From an uncultured Acetatifactor sp. (GTDB taxonomy: Bacteria; Bacillota; Clostridia; Lachnospirales; Lachnospiraceae), in the NCBI GenBank assembly GCA_947631615.1, contig CANRLX010000018.1, forward strand, positions 1-40,416: DNA of 40,416 bases. The letters are read 5' to 3'. Position 1 is the stretch's first letter; every line of letters begins with the position of its first letter. A model generated the notes under the pieces. That model saw nothing but the letters and a program-made list of their open reading frames with translations. It was not told the DNA's origin and did no database searches. Positions 1-8,765 of this stretch are shown here, in pieces. The translations under genes and the position numbers were made by a program.

Positions 1-573
1 CAGCTCCGAAAGTCTCCGCTTCGCCTGCCTCTCCCCACAGATCCCGTCCGCCGCAAGACACCCCAAAATCTCTTCCTCCGCAAGACCTTGATAGAATCCC
101 GCCGTCCCAAGCAGCACTCCCACTCCGCGCTGGAGGATCCCCTCCTCCACCCGCAACCCTCCCCCCGCATCGGTGTCCGCAGAGATCCGTTTCAAGTGCG
201 GTCTCAGGAAACGGCTGTTTAACAGGTACACCCTCTGCCTCCCCCGATAAAAGAGAAGGAAACGCTCCTCGGCGCAAAGGAGACCCGCGGCGGAAAAGCG
301 GGCGTTTTGGGCCATACGGGATATCTCCTCCCCGAATCCGGTAAACTCTGCCCCGCCTCCCCTGCCCCACCGCTTCAGGACACGCTCGTAAAACCAATCC
401 GTCAGCCGCACACAGAAGCGGCCTCCCTCGTCCTGTCCGCCTGCCCCGGCCTCCGTCTCACAGACACATGTCAGAAGCATCGGCCGTCTTCCCCGCTTCC
501 GCCTCACCTGCTGCAGAGTCAGCGCGGCCTGCGGTCTGCCGTTTGCATAATAACAGCTTGTCAGATATCTCAT
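1..573 (-). CDS. Partial PP2C-like phosphatase (C-terminus off the left edge)
   Basis: An open frame of 191 codons runs from an ATG at 573 through the left edge without a stop. A good Shine-Dalgarno (GGGAG) lies six bases upstream of the ATG. The N-terminus reads MRYLTSCYYANGRPQ. Later come RGRQRVYLLNSRF and GVGVLLGTAGFYQGL, which resemble the GDSRxYLL and LLCTDGFY stretches of PP2C (PPM) serine/threonine phosphatases. The metal-binding DGMGG-type motif expected near the N-terminus is not visible, so this could be a degenerate or non-catalytic PP2C-like protein. It is codirectional with rseP but separated by about 290 bases. The coding call is fairly safe; the family is inferred from weak motifs only. 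Confidence 0.5.
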   Translation of the reverse strand, partial: MRYLTSCYYANGRPQAALTLQQVRRKRGRRPMLLTCVCETEAGAGGQDEGGRFCVRLTDWFYERVLKRWGRGGGAEFTGFGEEISRMAQNARFSAAGLLCAEERFLLFYRGRQRVYLLNSRFLRPHLKRISADTDAGGGLRVEEGILQRGVGVLLGTAGFYQGLAEEEILGCLAADGICGERQAKRRLSEL

Positions 574-859
574 TGTGATCTCCCTTCCGGAGCGCTTACG
601 CGTCGGGGCAGCGCCATTTTCGGCACGGATAACGGTGGCGCTCCGCACCCAATCCGCGTAAAAAGCAGCACCCAGGTTTGACTTTTCAAACGCTTCCCCT
701 GAAACAACAGTTGAAACAATGGTTGGAAAAAACAGGACCGATCCGGCCCTCTGAAAGCGCTGCGACCGTGCGGACAAACGCACGGCGCAGGCGTCAAAGA
801 AAAAAAGATAATTTATTTATATCACACCGACCGAAAAAAGGCAAGAAACTTTTTTTGCA
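574..859. other. Intergenic region between rseP and the PP2C-like gene
   Basis: No credible gene is seen here. It holds three small inverted repeats: GCGCCA/TGGCGC around 612-642, GTTTGA/TCAAAC at 676-691 and CGTGCG/CGCACG near 766-783. None is followed by a clear T-run on the minus strand, so a terminator for the rseP operon is not proven. No consensus promoter for the downstream gene was found. Confidence 0.4.
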
Positions 860-1918
860 CTACCGTGTAAAAATATTGGACAGGTCGTTAAACAAAAGCA
901 GTACCATCAAGGCCATAAAGAACATCAGGCCGATAAAGTGCACCATTCCCTCTTTTTCCGGCGGAACGGGCTTTCCGCGTATCACTTCCACAAGCAGAAA
1001 CACCAGTCTTCCGCCGTCCAGAGCCGGTATGGGCAACAAATTCAGGATCCCAAGATTGACGGACAGCATCAGGGTAATGTTCAACATGTTCACCAGCACA
1101 TTCCGCCACCCGTAGGCCCTGGTATTTTCGTAGGTTTTGCCCACCAGATTGACCGCAATGCCCACAGGGCCGGCCACATCCTGCCGCTTCACCTGCCCTC
1201 GGATCAACATTCCCAGGCTCTTGTACGTCATCCGGATGCTGTACCGCATCTCGTACCAGGCATATTTCAGCCCGTCCAGCCCCGACAGCTCCACGAAGCT
1301 TGCGTTGGATATCCCCAGCAGATATCTGCCCGTTGTCTCGTCGTAGGAGGGGGTGAGCAGAGTGCGGCAGACCTCTCCGTCCCTCTCATACTCCACCTCC
1401 ACGTCTCCGCCCTTGTGCATCATGGTAAACAGCTGGATCTCCTCGTACAGATACACGCGCTCCCCGTCCAGCGAAAGGATGCGGTCCCCGTCCTTCATTC
1501 CCGCTGTCCAGGCTGCGCCGCCCTCCAGGACCTGTGTGGCCACCGGATCGCGGATCACGATCATATGGACCATGACAAGCGCAATGACGAACGCCAGGAT
1601 AAAGTTAAAGAAGGGGCCCGCCGCCACGGTGGAGATCCGCCCCCAGACGCCGGCCTTCAAAAAGGATCCCTCGCCGGGCTCCCCGTCCTCCGGCACGTCC
1701 ATGCCGTCCTCCCCCTCAAACATACAGGCGCCCCCGATGGGAAACAGCTTCAGGGAATATCTGGTATCCCCCTTTTGAAACGAAAACAGATTCGGCCCCA
1801 TGCCCACAGCAAACTCGATCACATGGATCCCGTTCGCCTTTGCCAAAAGGAAATGCCCAAACTCATGAGAAATCACCACCACCCCAAAGATTACAATAAA
1901 TAATAGCAATGTAACCAT
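860..1918 (-). CDS. rseP: Site-2 zinc metalloprotease RseP/RasP family
   Basis: Intramembrane protease of the S2P (M50) family, which cleaves anti-sigma factors and leftover signal peptides within the membrane. The 352-residue product has the zinc motif HEFGH at residues 18-22 in the first membrane helix and the second metal-site motif LDGG (Asp301) in a C-terminal helix. Between them is a PDZ-type region (around GGAAWTAGMKDGDRILSLDG), and the C-terminus is a further hydrophobic segment. Length is slightly short of E. coli RseP (about 450, two PDZ domains), as expected for the single-PDZ Firmicute form. The gene follows dxr by 11 bases and its Shine-Dalgarno overlaps the dxr stop codon, which indicates co-transcription. 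Confidence 0.95.
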   Translation of the reverse strand: MVTLLLFIVIFGVVVISHEFGHFLLAKANGIHVIEFAVGMGPNLFSFQKGDTRYSLKLFPIGGACMFEGEDGMDVPEDGEPGEGSFLKAGVWGRISTVAAGPFFNFILAFVIALVMVHMIVIRDPVATQVLEGGAAWTAGMKDGDRILSLDGERVYLYEEIQLFTMMHKGGDVEVEYERDGEVCRTLLTPSYDETTGRYLLGISNASFVELSGLDGLKYAWYEMRYSIRMTYKSLGMLIRGQVKRQDVAGPVGIAVNLVGKTYENTRAYGWRNVLVNMLNITLMLSVNLGILNLLPIPALDGGRLVFLLVEVIRGKPVPPEKEGMVHFIGLMFFMALMVLLLFNDLSNIFTR

Positions 1919-1929
1919 GCAGTATTAAC

Positions 1930-3081
1930 TCACCTTTCTGAGATTTTACTCGAAATCCATTCATAGACCGCGCTCTCCGTCTCCAGGATCTGCTCCACCG
2001 AAGGGTTCTCGATCGCCCTGTGCCGCTCCATAGCTTCCCGAATCAGCTCCGTGATTTCCAGATAGCGGATCTTTCTCTCCAGAAACAGTCCCACCGCCTT
2101 CTCATTGGCGGCGTTAAATACGGTCGGCATACTTCCTCCCGTCTCCGCCGCGCGATAGGCCAGCTTCAATCCCGTGAAGGTCTCCGCATCCGGCTTTTCA
2201 AAGGTCAGCTGCCCCAGCGAGAAAAAATCCACCCGCCGGCCGGCCATAGGCTTTCTGTCCGGATAAAACAGCGCGTACTGGATGGGCAGTTTCATATCCG
2301 GCATCCCCATCTGCGCAATGATCGCGCCGTCCACATACTCCACCGCGGAGTGGATGATGCTCTGGGGATGTACCACCACCTGGATCTGATCCAGCCCCAC
2401 GTCAAAGAGCCATTTTGCCTCCATGACCTCCAGGCCCTTGTTGACCAGCGTGGAAGAATCGATGGTGATCTTGTGCCCCATCGTCCAGTTGGGATGCTTT
2501 AGGGCGTCCTCCACCTGGATCTTTTCCAGCTCCGCTCTGCTTCTCCCGCGGAAGGGTCCCCCCGACGCCGTGAGAAGGATTTTCTCCACCCGCTCTCTGG
2601 GCTCCCCGTTCAGGGATTGAAAAATGGCGCTGTGCTCGCTGTCCACCGGAAGGATGGACACACCGCGCTCTTTGGCCAGCGGCATAATGATGTGCCCCGC
2701 CGTCACCAGCGTCTCCTTGTTGGCCAGGGCAATGTCCTTCCCCGCCTCAATGGCAGCGATCGTCGGGCGGATGCCGATCATTCCCACGACCGCTGTGACC
2801 AGCACCTCCGCCTCCGGCAAAACCGCTATCTCCAAAAGTCCCTCCATGCCGCAGACGATCTTCACGGGGAGATCCGCCACGCGCGCCCTCAGATCGGACG
2901 CTGCCGCCTCGCTCCACATACCTGCCACCGCCGGAAGAAACTCCCGTATCTGTTCCTCCATCTTCTCCACACTATTTCCCGCGGCCAGCGCCACCACCTT
3001 AAGCTCCGGGTTGGCGCGGACCACCTCCAGGGTCTGGGTCCCAATGGAACCCGTGGATCCCATAATCGCTATGTTCTTCAT
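1930..3081 (-). CDS. dxr: 1-deoxy-D-xylulose 5-phosphate reductoisomerase
   Basis: Catalyses the NADPH-dependent rearrangement and reduction of DXP to MEP, the committed step of the non-mevalonate isoprenoid pathway, in the cytosol. The 383-residue protein starts with the nucleotide-binding motif GSTGSIG (residues 8-14). It has the metal and substrate motifs PVDSEHSAIFQ, LTASGGPFRG and HPNWTMGHKITIDSSTLVNKG, all canonical. Length matches the family. It lies between cdsA and rseP in the conserved uppS-cdsA-dxr-rseP order and supplies precursors for the undecaprenyl carrier made by UppS. The ribosome binding site is weak (GAGAAG). Confidence 0.97.
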   Translation of the reverse strand: MKNIAIMGSTGSIGTQTLEVVRANPELKVVALAAGNSVEKMEEQIREFLPAVAGMWSEAAASDLRARVADLPVKIVCGMEGLLEIAVLPEAEVLVTAVVGMIGIRPTIAAIEAGKDIALANKETLVTAGHIIMPLAKERGVSILPVDSEHSAIFQSLNGEPRERVEKILLTASGGPFRGRSRAELEKIQVEDALKHPNWTMGHKITIDSSTLVNKGLEVMEAKWLFDVGLDQIQVVVHPQSIIHSAVEYVDGAIIAQMGMPDMKLPIQYALFYPDRKPMAGRRVDFFSLGQLTFEKPDAETFTGLKLAYRAAETGGSMPTVFNAANEKAVGLFLERKIRYLEITELIREAMERHRAIENPSVEQILETESAVYEWISSKISER

Positions 3082-3155
3082 ATCGCTTCTCTATCCTTAT
3101 TCTGTCCTTGATCCGGTTTTTGCTCCCGCTTTCCCTCTGCCTTTTATTCTGCCCT

Positions 3156-4004
3156 TTATCCGATCCCGTTCAGCAAAAGCACCGAGAGAAAATACGTCAT
3201 AGGGGCCGTGACGATCACGCTGTCAAAGCGGTCCATGATCCCTCCGTGCCCGGGGATCAGCTTTCCGTAATCCTTGATGTTGTGGTTTCTCTTGATGGCG
3301 GAGGCCGCCAGGTCTCCCACCATGCTCATCACCGCACCCACAGCGCAGATAAAGGCGATCAGCCACGCCACCTGCCGGTCGGGAAACGCCTGCTCCACAA
3401 AGAAATGTCCGTACAGGCCGCCGATCAGCGCCGCGCCTGCCACTCCTCCGATACAGCCCTCCAGCGATTTGTGCGGGCTTAACACCGGAAAGATCTTCTT
3501 TCTGCCGATGAGCTTTCCCACCGCGTAAGCACAGGTGTCACAGCCCCAGGAGCTGATCAGGATCATCCACACCGTATCGATCCCATAGACGGTTTCTCTG
3601 GTCAGATACACAAACGCCAGCATCACCGGCCCATAGAGAAAGGCAAACACCGCCGCCAGGACCTGACTCGCCTCAAATTTGGGGAAGGTGATCACATAGG
3701 CGAACATCTCCGCCAGAAAAACCCCCGTAATCATCATCAGAAGGTACAAGGCATCCGCCCCCAGCGCTGCGTTTCGTCCAACATACATCGCGCCATAGTA
3801 GGCCGCAACGCCGATCATCCCCAACAGCTCCAAAAGATTCCATTTTTTCTCGTCCCTGGCGCACCGCAGCGCCTTGGTAAGCTCTCTGTATGCCACGAGA
3901 GAAACGAAGCACAGCAAAAAAAGCAGCGGGATCCCGCCAAACGCCATCGCTGTAAGGGCAATGGCAAGCAGTACGATACCGCTTGCGAGTCTGGTCCAAA
4001 ACAT
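3156..4004 (-). CDS. cdsA: Phosphatidate cytidylyltransferase
   Basis: Makes CDP-diacylglycerol from phosphatidic acid and CTP in the membrane, feeding phospholipid synthesis (including PgsA, also in this window). The 282-residue protein is built of many hydrophobic segments. It ends with the full CDP signature: SAIKRNHNIKDYGKLIPGHG followed by GIMDRFD. A conserved SWGCDTCAYAVGKLIGRKK segment lies before it. A strong GGAGGAG site sits inside the 3' end of uppS. Only four bases separate the two genes, so they are translationally close neighbours in one operon. Confidence 0.96.
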   Translation of the reverse strand: MFWTRLASGIVLLAIALTAMAFGGIPLLFLLCFVSLVAYRELTKALRCARDEKKWNLLELLGMIGVAAYYGAMYVGRNAALGADALYLLMMITGVFLAEMFAYVITFPKFEASQVLAAVFAFLYGPVMLAFVYLTRETVYGIDTVWMILISSWGCDTCAYAVGKLIGRKKIFPVLSPHKSLEGCIGGVAGAALIGGLYGHFFVEQAFPDRQVAWLIAFICAVGAVMSMVGDLAASAIKRNHNIKDYGKLIPGHGGIMDRFDSVIVTAPMTYFLSVLLLNGIG

Positions 4005-4008
4005 GCGA

Positions 4009-4728
4009 TCACTCCTCCCTCAAACCGCCGTATCTTCTGTCTCTATGATTATATGCTTCCACGGCTCTCTGCAATTCTTCTTTCGAGAAATCGGGCCACG
4101 CCACCGGAGTAAAGTAAAACTCCGTGTAGGCGAGCTGCCAGAGCAGGAAGTTGGATATCCTCTGCTCGTTGCAGGTGCGGATCAAAAGATCCGGATCCGG
4201 TATTCCCGCGGTATCTAAGAGGCCCTCTATCGCCTGCTCTGTGATATCTTCCGGCTTCCACTCTCCGGACGCCGCCTTCTCCACGGCCTTCCTCAAGGCG
4301 CGGGTGATCTCATCCCGCCCCCCATAGTTGATGGCGATCTGAAAATGCAGGCCGTCGTTGTCCCTGGTGGCCTCCTCCAATTCCTCGATACGTTTTCGGA
4401 TGTCCTCGTCCAGTCTCGACTTTTCCCCCAGGATCCGCACACACATGCGGTTCTTCTGGGCCGTCTGCAGACAGTTTTTCATGTAGTTGCGCAAAAGCTT
4501 CATCAGAGCGTCCACCTCATCCTTCGGGCGGTTCCAGTTCTCCGTGGAAAAGGCATACACGGTCAAATACTGGATTCCCATCCGATAGGCTTCCTCGCAG
4601 ATGTTCTCCACCGTCTTCGCCCCCTGGACATGCCCATAGTTGCGGGGCATCCCCTTGGCCTTTGCCCATCTGCCGTTGCCGTCCAAAATAATCGCCACAT
4701 GGCGCGGCACCTTCCAATTCTCTTCCAT
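4009..4728 (-). CDS. uppS: Undecaprenyl diphosphate synthase (cis-prenyltransferase)
   Basis: Condenses isopentenyl diphosphate units onto farnesyl diphosphate to make the C55 lipid carrier for peptidoglycan and wall polymers. From the chosen start the product has 239 residues, typical of the family. It carries AIILDGNGRWAKAKG (catalytic Asp16) and RTCNEQRISNFLLWQ near the C-terminus. The frame is open further upstream, but the ATG at 4728 is preferred: it has an AAAGGG site nine bases upstream and gives the standard MEENWKVPRHVAIILDG N-terminus. It lies directly before cdsA and about 100 bases after frr. Confidence 0.95.
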   Translation of the reverse strand: MEENWKVPRHVAIILDGNGRWAKAKGMPRNYGHVQGAKTVENICEEAYRMGIQYLTVYAFSTENWNRPKDEVDALMKLLRNYMKNCLQTAQKNRMCVRILGEKSRLDEDIRKRIEELEEATRDNDGLHFQIAINYGGRDEITRALRKAVEKAASGEWKPEDITEQAIEGLLDTAGIPDPDLLIRTCNEQRISNFLLWQLAYTEFYFTPVAWPDFSKEELQRAVEAYNHRDRRYGGLREE

Positions 4729-4827
4729 AACGATTTTCCCTTTCTCCCGCGGCCAACAGCGGAGGGCGGAAAGCTTACGCATCTCCGCCCCCGCAATATG
4801 CACACAGCAGCCGTCCCGACTGTCCGG

Positions 4828-5379
4828 CTACACGGTCATGATCTCCTTCGATTTCGCCTCGATCAATACGTCGATATCCTTGATGTACTTGTCGGTGAGC
4901 TTCTGAAGCTGTTCCTCCAGCTGCTTGATCTCATCCTCGGAGATCTCCGTCTTGGCCAGCTTCTTAAAGGCGTCGTTTCCGTCCCTCCGGATATTGCGGA
5001 CGGCTACCTTGCCCTCCTCGCCCTTCTTCTTGACATCCTTCACCAGTTCCTTTCTGCGGTCCTCCGTAAGCTCCGGAAACACAAGACGGATCACGTTCCC
5101 GTCGTTGGTGGGATTGATGCCGATATCCGAGGTCAGAATCGCCTTCTCGATCTCCTTGAGCAGCGACTTCTCCCACGGAGCGATCTGAATGATGCGCGCC
5201 TCCGGCACTGTCACATTTCCCACCTGCTGAATGGGAGTGGGCGTCCCGTAGTAGCTCACACGCAGCTTATCCAACACATGAGGATTGGCGCGGCCCGCAC
5301 GGATCGTCGCATACTCCGCCTCCAGGTGCTCATAAGTCTTTTTCATCTTATCGTCATACTGCTGTATTCTGGTGTCCAT
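4828..5379 (-). CDS. frr: Ribosome recycling factor
   Basis: Splits post-termination ribosomes together with EF-G. The 183-residue product is the standard length. It contains the family blocks ATIRAGRANPHVLDKL, PEARIIQIAPWEKSLL, ILTSDIGINPTNDGNVIRL and the C-terminal helix of domain I. AGGAGG stands four bases before the ATG. The gene follows pyrH by 32 bases, the usual pyrH-frr pair. Confidence 0.98.
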   Translation of the reverse strand: MDTRIQQYDDKMKKTYEHLEAEYATIRAGRANPHVLDKLRVSYYGTPTPIQQVGNVTVPEARIIQIAPWEKSLLKEIEKAILTSDIGINPTNDGNVIRLVFPELTEDRRKELVKDVKKKGEEGKVAVRNIRRDGNDAFKKLAKTEISEDEIKQLEEQLQKLTDKYIKDIDVLIEAKSKEIMTV

Positions 5380-5411
5380 AATACCTCCTATCTGTCCCTG
5401 TGTCCGCCAGG

Positions 5412-6107
5412 TCAGACCGTGACCTTGGTGCCACTGAAATTTCCCCTGACGGTGTTCACGATGCTGTTTTCCTCATTCAATCCAAACACCCACATGGGCA
5501 TTTTGTTGTCTCTCGCAAGAATGGATGCCGTCATATCCACCACCTGAAGGTTGCGGGCGATCACCTCGTCAATGCTGATCTCGTCAAACTTGCGGGCGGA
5601 CGGATTCTTCAGGGGATCATCGTCGTACACGCCGTCGATGGACTTTGCAAGGAGGATCACATCCGCGTCCACCTCGATCGCCCGAAGCACCACTCCGGTG
5701 TCCGTGGAGAAGTAGGGATGTCCCGTGCCGCCTGCAAAAAACACCACCATATTCCTGGCAAAATACTTGTTGGCCCGATCCTTGGAGAACAGCTTGGTGA
5801 AGGAGCCGCACTCGAAGGGAGTCAGTATGTTGGTCATCATCCCCACGGAGCGGAAGATCTCCGACACGTAAATACAGTTCATCACGGTGGCCAGCATACC
5901 GATCTGATCCGCCTTGGTCCGGTCGATGTTCTCGCTGGAGCGTCCCCTCCAGAAATTGCCGCCGCCGATCACGATCCCCACCTGGATGCCGTCGTCAACC
6001 AGCTCCTTCACCTGGAGCGCTACGCCTCTGACCGTCTCCTCGTCAAATCCGGTCTTTCGCTCGCCTGCCAGCGCCTCTCCGCTCAATTTCAATAATATTC
6101 TGCGCAT
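5412..6107 (-). CDS. pyrH: Uridylate kinase (UMP kinase)
   Basis: Phosphorylates UMP to UDP in pyrimidine nucleotide synthesis. The 231-residue protein is of the amino-acid-kinase fold. It begins with RRILLKLSGEALAGE, has GIVIGGGNFWRGR for phosphate binding and the LLAKSIDGVYDDDP segment near the nucleotide site. Its ribosome site (GGAG) lies in the last codons of the bactofilin gene and the two genes are three bases apart, so translation is probably coupled. Confidence 0.97.
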   Translation of the reverse strand: MRRILLKLSGEALAGERKTGFDEETVRGVALQVKELVDDGIQVGIVIGGGNFWRGRSSENIDRTKADQIGMLATVMNCIYVSEIFRSVGMMTNILTPFECGSFTKLFSKDRANKYFARNMVVFFAGGTGHPYFSTDTGVVLRAIEVDADVILLAKSIDGVYDDDPLKNPSARKFDEISIDEVIARNLQVVDMTASILARDNKMPMWVFGLNEENSIVNTVRGNFSGTKVTV

Positions 6108-6110
6108 ACC

Positions 6111-7508
6111 TTATTTCTCCGCCTTATCCTTGCCTCCTGCCTTTTTCTTCTCAGGCTTGTAATCCTCGAAGAAAGCGGTCGGGCTGACATCCGCATAGCA
6201 CTGAGAGCACATACCCTCGATCACCGCACCGTTGTTGATCTGTACGGACTTGGACTTGATGTTGCCCATCACGATGGCGGAAGTGTCCAGGATCACGGGA
6301 CCCTTGACGTCGATATCGCCCTTTACGGCGCCTGCGATCGCCGCGCTGCTGGCGGTGATATTGCCGATGATCACCGTGCTTGCGCCGATCTTGACCGCGC
6401 CCTCACTGGCGATCTCGCCGTTGATCTTGGCTCCCTCCGCATACACCTCGGACGCCTTGGAATTTCCGTCCACATGACCTGTGATATTCAGCTTTCCGAG
6501 CACATCGATATTGCCGTTCACCGTGCCCGTGATATCGATGGATCCCTCGGATACAATGTCACCGTTGATGGTCATTCCCGCGGTGATGATAGATGTCTCG
6601 TCTACTGCTTCTCTGTTGGTTTCCATAATTTCTTCTGCTCCTTTTTCTTCCTTATTGTTTTCTGCCTCGGTATCGCTTACCGTTTCCGCAGACTCCTCCA
6701 CCGTATCTTCTTCCTCTTTTTCGACAGGCTCCTGAGGGGGTTCCGGCTCCAAAACTGCTGCCTCGCTGACCGCATCTGCCACAGCCTCCGATGCGTCCGC
6801 CTCGCTAATCATATCTGCCACAGGCTCCGAAGCGTCCGCCTCGCTAATCACATCTGCCACAGGCTCCGAAACGTCCGCCTCGCTGATCACATCTGCCACA
6901 GCCTCCGAAACGGCGGCCTCGCTAATCACATCTGCCACAGGCTCTGAAACGTCCGCCTCGCCGACTGCATCCGCCGTAACCTCCTGCCCGAAGAGATCTC
7001 CCTCCGCCAGCACATTGTCCAGCATCGCCTCCAGATCAGGCTCCGCTGCGGGCTCCTCCGCAAGGGAAGCCACCGGAACGGAATCCTCGGACGCCAGCAT
7101 GTCCTCCGGCAGAGGATCCACAAAGCTCAAGGCGTCCACCGCATCCCCAAGAGAAAAGCTGTCCTCTATAGCTTTCGCGTTGTCCGCGCCAAAGGCGGTA
7201 GCACTCTCCGGCAGGGGATCTGCAAAGCTGAGCGGATCCGCCCCCACAGCGTCACCAAAAGCAAATGCGCTTTCCGCGGAAGGCTCCTCCGATGAATACG
7301 TCTCCTGGGACAGAGCGAATCCGTCTGTTCCGAGCTCGTCCTGGATCGGAATATCATCGATATTCTGAAGCATTTTGGCCAGATCCGGCTCTTCGGCGGA
7401 AAGGGACTCCGCCGCAGCGTCTGTCTTGGCTTCTTCCGGCTTTTCGGCAGGCATCAGCTCATTCACCGCCTGTGACAGGTCTTGCTTTAAGTCTCCAAAA
7501 AAACCCAT
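6111..7508 (-). CDS. Bactofilin-family protein with long acidic repeat region
   Basis: Bactofilins polymerise into cytoskeletal filaments and often recruit cell-wall enzymes. The product (465 residues from the chosen ATG) has a short amphipathic start, MGFFGDLKQDLSQAVNELMP. A very acidic, low-complexity stretch of about 280 residues follows, including five 13-residue repeats. The C-terminal right-handed beta-helix domain has short repeats such as MTINGDIVSEGSIDITGTVN and ends with an MCSQC motif and a Lys-rich tail. The ATG at 7508 is favoured over one six codons upstream because GGAGGAAG precedes it. It sits between a polysaccharide deacetylase gene (18 bases away) and pyrH, which suggests a role at the cell surface. 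The acidic linker is unusually long for a bactofilin. Confidence 0.85.
   Translation of the reverse strand: MGFFGDLKQDLSQAVNELMPAEKPEEAKTDAAAESLSAEEPDLAKMLQNIDDIPIQDELGTDGFALSQETYSSEEPSAESAFAFGDAVGADPLSFADPLPESATAFGADNAKAIEDSFSLGDAVDALSFVDPLPEDMLASEDSVPVASLAEEPAAEPDLEAMLDNVLAEGDLFGQEVTADAVGEADVSEPVADVISEAAVSEAVADVISEADVSEPVADVISEADASEPVADMISEADASEAVADAVSEAAVLEPEPPQEPVEKEEEDTVEESAETVSDTEAENNKEEKGAEEIMETNREAVDETSIITAGMTINGDIVSEGSIDITGTVNGNIDVLGKLNITGHVDGNSKASEVYAEGAKINGEIASEGAVKIGASTVIIGNITASSAAIAGAVKGDIDVKGPVILDTSAIVMGNIKSKSVQINNGAVIEGMCSQCYADVSPTAFFEDYKPEKKKAGGKDKAEK
6778..6972 (-). repeat. Five 39-bp in-frame tandem repeats in the bactofilin gene
   Basis: Five head-to-tail 39-bp units encode the 13-residue repeat DVISEADVSEPVA with small changes (A/V, P/A). 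The unit length is a multiple of three, so gain or loss of copies keeps the frame. A degenerate partial unit precedes it on the promoter-distal side. Confidence 0.9.
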
Positions 7509-7526
7509 GGTAAATTCTTCCTCCAT

Positions 7527-8474
7527 TCATTGATTGGTCTTGGTATGTATATGTTGAACCGGCACGGTCTCCTCTGTGATCGGCAGGATCACAGTGTCCT
7601 CCATCGCCAGGATTTTCTCCAGGATCTCGGGCAGGGCGTCCACCGTCGTAGGCTTCTCCGCCGAGTCGTGCATGAGGATGATGGCCGTATGCCACCGGTC
7701 AATGGCATCGGTGCTGTTGTGCAGCAGCGTGTCCGTGTTCAAAAGCCTGCTGCCGCCGTCTCCGGACGCGATGTTCCAATCGTAGAAGGTCACGCCCTGT
7801 TCGTCCAGATAGTCCACAAAATTCTGCATATTTAACGGGCTCACCGTGTTGGAGCTTCCCCCCGGGAAACGGTAGTACACGCTCCGCACCCCCGTCAGGT
7901 CATACAGATAATCCTGCAGCTTGGAAAAGTCCGCCGCGAAGGCATCCACCGACTGATAGATCTCCGAATACTTGTGGCTGTACGAGTGCATCCCCAGCGT
8001 ATGTCCGTCCTCCACGATCCGCCCGATCGCCTCCTTGGAGGCTTCGTCCTCCTTGCCCACCACAAAGAAGGTGGCCTTCACACCGTATTCGTCCAGGATG
8101 TCCAGGATCTCATTGGTGTAGACGCTGGGCCCGTCGTCAAAGGTCAGATAGACCTTGTGCGCCGGTTCCGTCTCTGAGACCTCCGGCAGGCTCTCGCTGG
8201 GCGCTGTCTCGGGCTCTATGGGAGCCGCAGTGCCTGCGCTCTCCCGATCGGTATTCTCCTGTCCCTGTCCCTCCGGCTCAAGCTGCAGCATCTGCTCCAA
8301 CCTTGCGTCAAGCTGTTCCACCCGCCTCTGCAGGCCGTTCATCCTCACAAGCAGGACGATACAGCACACATTGGGCGCCACCGCAAGCAGCACGATCAGC
8401 CAGATGATTGCCCGCTTCAGCCGTCGCACCCTTCTCCTTCTGTACTCGGCATACTGACGATCTGTCTCTGACAT
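7527..8474 (-). CDS. Membrane-anchored polysaccharide deacetylase (NodB domain)
   Basis: Carbohydrate esterase 4 family: removes N-acetyl groups from peptidoglycan or another surface polysaccharide outside the cell. The 315-residue product has an Arg-rich cytosolic start and a single membrane segment (residues about 19-42, IIWLIVLLAVAPNVCCIVLLV). A short coiled coil (LQRRVEQLDARLEQML) and an acidic linker come next. The NodB domain has TFDDGPS and the zinc motif HSYSH, plus the catalytic-arginine region YRFPGGSS. Its stop codon abuts the bactofilin gene. No strong Shine-Dalgarno or promoter was recognised upstream. Confidence 0.9.
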   Translation of the reverse strand: MSETDRQYAEYRRRRVRRLKRAIIWLIVLLAVAPNVCCIVLLVRMNGLQRRVEQLDARLEQMLQLEPEGQGQENTDRESAGTAAPIEPETAPSESLPEVSETEPAHKVYLTFDDGPSVYTNEILDILDEYGVKATFFVVGKEDEASKEAIGRIVEDGHTLGMHSYSHKYSEIYQSVDAFAADFSKLQDYLYDLTGVRSVYYRFPGGSSNTVSPLNMQNFVDYLDEQGVTFYDWNIASGDGGSRLLNTDTLLHNSTDAIDRWHTAIILMHDSAEKPTTVDALPEILEKILAMEDTVILPITEETVPVQHIHTKTNQ

Positions 8475-8609
8475 ATATTATCACACACTCTATCTCGATT
8501 CACAACCGCTGCTATTCTTTTACCTATTTTACTGCTTTGAATACTGCTTTGAAAAACACTCTATATCATACCCACGTAACAGTATAGCATATTCCCGTTT
8601 TTTGGGGAA

Positions 8610-8641
8610 GATAAAAATAGAAAAAAAGACATATTTTTATC
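8610..8641. promoter_or_regulatory. Perfect 10-bp A/T inverted repeat upstream of aroF
   Basis: GATAAAAATA is followed after 12 bases by its exact complement TATTTTTATC. It lies 21 bases upstream of the -35 box of the DAHP synthase promoter and between two divergent genes. It could be an operator or a cruciform-prone element; no function is shown. Confidence 0.45.
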
Positions 8642-8662
8642 GCTTTAAACCATGAAATTCCC

Positions 8663-8691
8663 TTGCGCGATCCCCAAACTTATACTATAAT
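8663..8691 (+). promoter_or_regulatory. Promoter of the DAHP synthase gene
   Basis: TTGCGC and TATAAT are separated by exactly 17 bases. The expected start near 8698 gives a leader of about 68 bases with a short GCGGCC/GGCCGU hairpin and a TGCC-AAAA-GGCA hairpin. Confidence 0.7.
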
Positions 8692-8765
8692 AGACAGCAG
8701 TTGCGGCCCGCTGTACGGCCGTAAACGCTACAGAAAGGGATTGCCAAAAGGCATGGTAAGATACA

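Noticed and set aside
938..1903. A 321-residue plus-strand open frame opposite rseP
   Set aside because: It lies entirely opposite a clear RseP gene, is rich in His/Gln/Arg typical of antisense frames in GC-rich DNA, and has no recognisable motif.
4345..5547. A 400-residue plus-strand frame opposite uppS, frr and pyrH
   Set aside because: It spans three conserved genes on the other strand and has no ribosome site or domain.
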